Below are positions 52,501 through 61,500 of a stretch of DNA of 64,000 nucleotides, piece after piece. The notes beneath the pieces are model-generated. The model was not told the DNA's origin. It did no database searches and saw only the letters and a program-made list of their open reading frames with translations. The stretch is from Hofstenia miamia (taxonomy: Eukaryota; Xenacoelomorpha; Acoela). The DNA lies in NCBI GenBank assembly GCA_004352715.1, contig SCFE01000049.1, positions 187,849 to 251,848 on the forward strand. The letters are read 5' to 3'. Positions within the stretch are counted from its first letter, which is position 1. Every line of letters begins with the position of its first letter. The position numbers were made by a program, and so were the translations under genes.

Positions 52501-55500
52501 CTGACGTACTTGATTTTATTTATTATTTTGTTCAATGACCTTAGTGTTTCGCTACCCCTTCAACCATAAACAGCTACAGTTATAGGCAGACATTCCCAAC
52601 CAAGTTCCAAACACTTTTAAACATTTTCCTTGTGTTTCCTTTCTTCCGCAATGTTAAGACAATGAGATTAATTATTGAATAACTTTCCTTACTTTTTTAT
52701 GTGAAAGCGTTAAATTTATTAATTACAAAATCAGATAATTTGATTGTTTGTGAACTACTAGGGGCATTTGTGATCATTTCACTGTTAACAAATGCTAAAA
52801 CTTTTCAACCGGTTACCCAGCAATTTTGAGAAACGAATTATTAATTTTTACCTTTTTTTAATGTACTCTTTATTTACATTAATTTGCAGTCAAAAACACG
52901 ACACTCTTTGCGCATGATCTGAAAATTTCACAAGTGTTTTGATGATAAGTGATCGAGATATAACGAAGCAATTCGTCATTAGAACTACTAAGAGTTAGTA
53001 CCACTTCAAGACGTAATGAGCAGTATTAATATGATGACATTTAGGGAAATTCTACCTGCATGTTCAGACGGATATTAATTATGAAGACGTATGTTCTTCT
53101 GCTTCAGAAGCTGATACCCATCAATTTAATCTTGTAGTAAGTCAAATTCTTTTATTTATGAGAATATTTTGCCTTATCACTTTACAACCCGTAAAATGTT
53201 CCACTATCTTAAAGCAAGCTTTTTTATAATATTGTTGATTTAAATTCCAGCAGTGCATCAATATAAGACTTACAATCCATTGTGATTAATGAATTTCTCA
53301 ATTTAAAATTTATATCAATGAATGTACAGTTCTTGCCAGATTTGCCAACGAGCCGAGTTTGAGCACTGCATTAGATATATAACGAGCCTTTTTAAGGAAA
53401 GCAAATTTATTGTTGCCTTATCACTTTACAACCCGTAAAATGTTCCACTATCTTAAAGCAAGCTTTTTTATAATATTGTATTTTAAATTGTTTATTAAAT
53501 ATTAGAATAGCTATGTAAAAAATTCTGAGAGCCCAATATTTTTAAAGAAATTATCGAACTAAAGTGAGCCTTATTGAAAGGTTGTAAATGATGCGCTGAA
53601 CATAGTCAAAATTAAAACTAGGTTGAAAATTTCGGCTCGTTGACAAGTCAGGTATTTACAAATGTCGTACTACAACTCAGTAGAATATATGACTTGGTCA
53701 AATGCTTTTTGCCTTTTTTCATTATATTAAATTGATTAGCAGATAGTAGTGTTTAATGTTTTTATGCTTAATCTGACTGTTTAGATTTATGCAGTCGATG
53801 AAACTGGTTTAAAGTCTGCAAACTCTGCTACTATCAGAATGTTGGTTCGTAATATTAACGAGTTCGATCCAGCTTTTGAGAAAAGTCATTACGAAATGAG
53901 TGTTGTTGAGAACTCTCTATATGGGACAGTTGTTGGAGAAGTAATTTGTTCTGATGCTGAGGACTGTCAAACTGCAACGTAAGACTTCATTTGTATTTGA
54001 TGTTCAAAACACAGAGAACTAGTAGTTTCATGTGACGCCTTTTTCGATCAATTTAGACGAGTATCCAAATGCGTAGTCCTATAGTTATAACACCGAAATT
54101 TGGCATTTTAGTTAGACATATGCAATAGTTTATCCGAAATCATCACCGAATTCAAAAAGAGCTTAAAATTTTTGCCTTGATAATGCAATTCACGATTTCT
54201 TCAATCTACCAATCAAGGAAGATTTGATTCAAAAAATTTTAGTTATAAATTTTCTATAATTTTATTACTTTTAGCATAATTTGGTTTCAATTGTTGTTGT
54301 GACAGCTTCCGTAGTTTGTTTTCCATTTTGTCTATTTCCATATATTCTTCTTAAGATCTAACTCTTTTATATGAAACATTTTCTCCTGCTCCGACTGAAA
54401 AAAAACGTTTGTTTGGTCTAAATCTTTTGCAAATATCAGCCCATGACTTAATGCATGTAAACAGTCATTACTCGATTTAACTTCTAGAGTCATACTTATG
54501 ATGCGGTACCATTAATTACATTGTTATTATATTTTAAAAAGAATGTAAACAATGCTAATTGATATATTTATTGATATATTGACATTCAAAATGCGAATAT
54601 TTTTTAAATCAAATATACAATACTTGTGAATGGAATGTTGTGTGAAACTATTGTTTTTAAATCAAGATGCTTTCATTCAAAATGATTTTTTAGATTTAAT
54701 TTATAATTATTTCTTCTCGAAATGTGATTGGATGTCGCCATTTTGAATGTGCTAACATAATCAAACTGTAGAGAAGAGCAGTAACAATGATCTTTTTGAT
54801 TAGAATGTTTAATTAGATATAGTTGCAAGGTTAGAATAACCAAAAGTAAACTAAAGGAATCAAAAGAAGACGTAAATTCAGAGTCGGAATGAAAATACTG
54901 CGTTGAATCTTTTTACGTGATAAAATGGTTGCTCTATTTTCCGATTAGCTTTACCAACAACTTTAGACTACTGTTATAGTCAGCTCAATGGATTGCAGAT
55001 TGCGTATTCTCCACTCTAATTTCCAGAATTTACCCTAGTTTTACTTAATATGAAAAGGTATATCCATATGGAGTAATTTATAAATTATTTACGCAATACC
55101 TTTTATCATCAAATGGTGATAATTTTTTTTTATGTTAAATGAAACTATCAAGTAAATTTGAAATTTGTGGCTGGATATTGGTATTGATTGTCCGTGAAAT
55201 CGAAAATATTAATAAATGCATGTTTTGTTTAAAATCAATAGGAAAGGGTAAAAAAAAAGTTAAAAAATGTAAATTTATAGTGGCTTCGTATATGGTTTCG
55301 GACTTATTTATACTACTACTAATATTCACTTTTTCGTGAAACTTTAATAGACATAGCAGAAGAAATTAAAATTGAGACTGCCTTCTGTAAGTTTCTTCAT
55401 GTTAACTTGAAGTATTTGGCCAGAAATTTTCCCAATATATGAAAAAAGACTTATGGCATGTGCTGCATTATATTTGTTAGGGCTTCACGTAATGTTGAAT

Positions 55501-58500
55501 GTCCACTGAAGCATAGACAGTAATCAGTATGGAAAATTTTGAAGTTATAAGTAGTAAGGGAGAGTGCCATAAACTGACAATGTTGGAATTATCTGCTCAT
55601 GAAGCAAATAGGCCTCATGAATGTGTCATATTTGACCATCATCATCATCTCAGCCGTTCATGCCACTGCTGGCAGATGGCCTCCACAACTTGCGCCATGC
55701 ACTTCGATCCTGGGCCGTTCTCATCCATTGACTGCCAACGGCTTCCTCGATGTCATCTCTCCATCTCCTTTTGGCTCTTCCTCTTAGTTGTTTTCCATCT
55801 CTGGGTGTCCACTCTGATGTTATTTTCGCCCACCTTGTGTTGTTCATTCTGGCTATATGTCCTGCCCACTGTCCTTTCATGCACTTCACTTTTTCTATTA
55901 TATTTATCACCCCTGTTTTCGATCTTATTATCTCGTTCCTGATCTTGTCTCTCCTTGTGATGTTCAATAACGATCTCTCCATACTTTGTTGGGTTACAGC
56001 AAGCTTCCTCTCCAGGTTTTTTGTTAAAGTCCATGTCTCTGCTCCATAGGCCATGGCTGGTAAGATGACCGTATCCATGATTTTACTTTTCAGGCAAGTA
56101 GGGATCTTTTTATCTCTCAGAAAATGGCTCCAAATCTTCTCCATCCTGATGTTATTCTCTCGCCTATTTCCTTACTCAGTTTATTACCGGATGTTATCAG
56201 TCTTCCTAAGTACTTGTATTCAGTGACTTCTTCTAACTGCTCTGCGTCTACCTTTACTCCTGTTCTTGGTTTTCTCCTAGCCACCTCATTACACATGATC
56301 TTGATTTTCTTCTTATTCAGCTTCATTGCATCTTTTTTTCCTTCATTGTTCCATTCTTCCAGCATTTCTTTCAGCTTCTCTTCACTTTCAGCAAACAGTA
56401 CGATGTCATCTGCAAATCTTAGATTACTTAGTCTAACTCCATTGATGTTGATACCGGCTTCGATGTTCATCCTCATGAATATCTTTTCCACAGCTGCTGT
56501 AAACATTACTGGTGATAATGTATCACCCTAACGTCCTCCTTTCATGATTTGACCATATCGTATAGTAATATGTTTGTTATATTATACTTTTAGCTACAAT
56601 TTTAGCTACAATTAATTAGAAAACTGAAATTGTGTCTTGTGGATCAAATTACTCCTATGGATCTATTAATAGAACATGGACACCAGCATATTGCATAGAT
56701 TTTTGAAGAAATTTGATAAGAAATTTGATTATTGTGTTGAATATTGTGTTGAATGCAATCAACAAGAAGACCATTTATAATATAATATATCAGCAATTAA
56801 ATATTATAAGTGTACAATGCCTGCCTATGGTGACCAAAACTATCAGACATCATTTTTATTCACCAATCTTAATGCAAAATTCATATATGGCGAGTTCTTG
56901 AATTCCCAGTAGACAGAGACCAAAAAGTGCCTCTACAACTTGATATGCAAATCTGTATGCAAATCTGGCGTCGGGGTCTTCAAAAATCCTAAGCACTTTT
57001 TCTTAGAAAGTCACCAAGAATTTCTCCAGAATTTCCCCAATATAGTAATCAATAGTTGTTTAGTTGGAAATTGAACTAAAACGTATTTCACTACTTGGAT
57101 GTCAAGAGGCTTAAATTCTCAAGTTACAGACTCCTTTATTTCACCATCCTCACAATTTGATCCTTTTCTGACGTATTTTTTATTATTCCTGATTTGCGTT
57201 TTTTAACATATCTATTCACCTGCTTTCACTTGTCTTTGATATTGAGGAATGAGCAATACTCACCAGGAAAAACAAATCCGCCAATTTTGTTCATGTTCGA
57301 TCAGTATTTTATGACCCAACAAACAACATCATTCTCACAATCTGTGATTTCCGTTTCAGTTAATGCACTTGCTTGCTGTTTATCCGAATTACCAGGTCTG
57401 TTACCGATCACTGTTGGCTCAAAATCCTATTTTTGGAACACATCACGGTGATACGGAAAGTTCCTGCAGAAGCAAACCCACTAGTTATATTGCCATTCAA
57501 AAACAAAACATTTATTCATATGGAGCTGGTCAGCGTGTTCTTTTTGATATATAATGCAGAGCAATAGGTTTCCGAAATGCCTCATTTGAAATAGTCGAAT
57601 AGAATACAATTTCAAACCATGACACAATCATTGAATAAATAAAATTCGGTAAATATGCGTAACAGTCCTTTGAAATGTCTCAACGAAACAAGCTAAACCA
57701 TGCCAAAATTGTGGATTGTCAACCACAGCTAGGATACAGTGTTATGTTTACCCTTAATGAAATGGTTAACTTCAGATCACCTCGCCATTTTGAATTGTGG
57801 CAATACATTTCGACTAAAAATATCGTAGCTATTACAAATTTATTATGTATGTACTACATATGTTAGTGCTTTACTTACAATGAGTAGTAGCAGGGCGGTC
57901 GTCGCGAAATAGTAAAGTAATAACAAATTCCGTGGCATAATGATGTACGTTTCAGGCCCACATTTATTTTTTGTAAAACAGTTTTACATGTACACTCACA
58001 TATGTTCAATACCATTCAGTGCTGTATAACCTATTCAAATGCTGGATAATTGAAAGTGTGTTATACATAAAAACAACATTTAAATGTCTTTACAAAGAAA
58101 TGCTTCTCGCTTTTTTGATTAAAATCTATCATTAATTTGTCGAAATCAAAATTTCTTCCAATATCACTCTCAATTGATAACATTAATAATCTACTTAATC
58201 TTTCTTGTCACATGGTAGATCGCAAATATGTCTTAGTTTCAAGCTGGATAACCTTACAGCAAGATAACAGGCGTTGTCCAAAAGACGCGGAGTGAAAATT
58301 AAATATTTAGAAGAGCATCTACAAAAGCATGTTTCATGTGATTCTGCTATTCATCTTTTGGAGATAAGTTCTAAGGAATTACATGTGAGAGGAAGGCTAT
58401 TCATCGCACAAACCTTCCCCATCAATGTCAGTAATTTTATCATGTCTTCCACTTGGCTATGGTAGCACACTTGTTCGCATTGATGTTGATATATGAGTGA

Positions 58501-61500
58501 AAAATTGAAAATCATTGATATTTTTAAAAGCTTAAAATGTTCTTTCACTGATCGATTTATGCTATCAATTATGCAAGCAAAATACTATTTTAAAATTTTT
58601 TTTAGTGTTACCTTTGATCAATCATCACTCTCACAATCAAACGGTCGACGTTTTTTTCGATTTCTCACTGTAACAAATCCACAATCACCATTTATGTTGC
58701 TGGCTGTAATTCTTTAACAATGTTTTCTGCTGTCGAAAAACTACTATTTCGAGAGTCTCGAAGCCTATTAATAAACCCAGATATATTACTAGCAGCAATA
58801 ATGTTCATCTCTATTCTACGTGTCTGTCAGGTGTTCCTAATAATGTTTATTTGCAGTAAAATATCATACCACACGGTTAATGAGAGAGACTGAATTTGAA
58901 TGTTTCCATGATAGCACAGAATGACAATGCATCACTTTGTGCTATTGAATGGCCTGCAGTACATGACACTTGTTGTAGGACTTCAACAATGATAGGAATT
59001 TGCCCGCCTATTGTCTTGACACAATGTATTCGACATTCCCTCCGAGTTTCTGAAAGTATTTTGACAGTGAAGCCCATAATTCCAACGACATCAGTTTAAG
59101 TTTTCCATCGTTTTGGTGTAGCTGATAGAAGTGTATGCATTTTCTTAAATTTACAAAACAATGGTCTCGTTATAAGGATCATGAATGACAATCGTTTGGT
59201 ACAGCAATTGCTTCTCTTGCAGAAATCGAGCTTGAGCATCGCATTTCTCCTTTTTTGGAACCTTATAATTACCTTGTTCTCTACAGTAAATTGAAAGTCT
59301 AAATTCTTCCAACATACGCAGTAATGTATCTGTTAATGCTTCCCCTGTTGATTCATGAATTGGAATACCATCACTAAAATGTTCTTTAGCATTACCTGTA
59401 TTCCGCACAAATCTTAGGTCCAATGTCATTTGCTCAAATCGGCTAACATCCTGTGTGCAGTCCAGATTGAGTCCATAATATAGTGCTAGTTGGATGCACA
59501 TAATTGTTTATGATAGAATAAGTTGTTCGCCCTACGTAATCTCTCATCTTATCATCAAATTTTGCCAATGTTTGGTTGGAATAGTCTTCCATGTGTGTCG
59601 TTCAAGAACACTTCTCCAATCATCTTTACAGTGGGTTAGAGCTTCTGGGCTTCCTGACAATTGTGCATAATGTTAAAATTCGATGCGGTAGTTCTTTCAA
59701 CAACATAAAATAATTTTGATGATTGCTACTTTTTACGTCCTTTGACAATTTTTTGCCGAGTGCTTCTAATGCGTCATGATGCCATTTTGAGGCCCCTATA
59801 ACATTTCTTGAAAAATGCTTAAAGCTAATGAGTGTACTTTATCTTTGGTAATAGAATACATCAACCACTCCTTTCTCCATTACAAAGCAAGTGCTTACAA
59901 TGTTTGAAAATTCAATGTTGCTCCATTTGATTCTTGTCACTGAATTTATTGTGTCGAATTTATCTTGTCCCATGTAGATTTTCTTACATCTATTCTGATC
60001 CCAGAACCGTTTCGTGTAAACCAAAAATTGGTTTCATCACGTTGGATTTAATTTTGACCTGGAACTGCTTTGAATTTTTAAGTGTTCATTGTCCTAATCT
60101 TTATGGCGCTCATGTTTAAATTCTTTATTGCTAATATTAAACGTGCTTTTTAGGTATCGGAATATTTTGACTAACGTACCTTCTGCAAACGATGGGGAAT
60201 ACTATTTTGACTATGGGTTGACACACTCGACTACAAATGGTTTCATAACTGTTGAAAGAAGTCCGGACTACGAAACAGTTAAGGAAGTATGTTTGCAGGT
60301 GTAGGAAAAAATAATTTTATATATATATATAATCAAATACACTTGGCCAGTTGAAAATGGCGACTTTGCATTAAACAAGCGTATCTGGGAGCAAAAAGTC
60401 CCTTTGACAAAGCGTATTTTATTAAGATCTTCTTCATTTTTCAAATATAGGATTTTTAATTGTCAAGTGTGCTTGTGCACATGAATTTGACATTACTTTT
60501 CATTACTATTTTTCAATATTGATTTTTCAAACTTTCTGAAAATTTTAAAATATTACTAGAGTTTCAGTAATATTTTTAAAATTTCAGCGAGCAAAATTTA
60601 TCAAAAACTATATGCTTGTGCAAAGCAGTTCTAGATGAGCAAAAAAATACTTAAACTAGCATACTTTTGTTGTTTTTAATCATTGTGTATGTGAATTTAC
60701 TCAAGTTAATTTTCGATTCGATCGGTCAGCATTTTGAACAAGTGAATCGATAATTTTGATTTTTTTGACCAGGCACATCGATTATTATTGAGCTGACCAA
60801 ACGTATCGATCAAATGCCAAAAAAGTTAGCGAAGCCAATCGATTAGTGTATATATATATAAAATTGCCTTCGATATTTTTATAGTACAAATTATTTGTAT
60901 ATTTATTGAACTGTTTTTTCAACACCAGTTATTCATTTTTTCTTTAGATTGTATTTGCTGTGACGTGCAGAGATGTTGTTGGATCGGGCGTGGGAGCATA
61001 TAGATCAGCTACAGCTACAGTTACAGTTTCAATTCTTGATGCTAATGATCACGAACCTGTTCTAAATCAGACATTTTTTAATGTTGAAACACGTTATGAT
61101 GCTGAAAGTCGTACTCCCATTGCTCAACTGATATCTTATGACATTGATCAAGGTTTAAATTGATTCCTATTCAAATTTTAAAGAAGTTTTCATAAGTTAT
61201 ACGAGCAGGCGTTATTATACACTTTCAGTGCAAATAGTTTTAAAAAATGCCGCTTTTCAATATTTTCTCAAATTTTAGCATGCCCCTTGATGAATAGCTT
61301 TGAAATTAGGCGTTCTCGTATTTGTTAAAGGCTAAGGGCAGTATAATATGACAAAACTTTTCATGAATTTTGAAAACTTAAGTCCTTATGGTTTACTTAA
61401 CTGTTGGGCTGTTTCAAAATTCAGGTTTAGTTGTTTAATTTAAATCAAATGCTTCTTAAGGCCACGGTTAGACTAGTGATTGTTTCAAAAGTGATCTATC

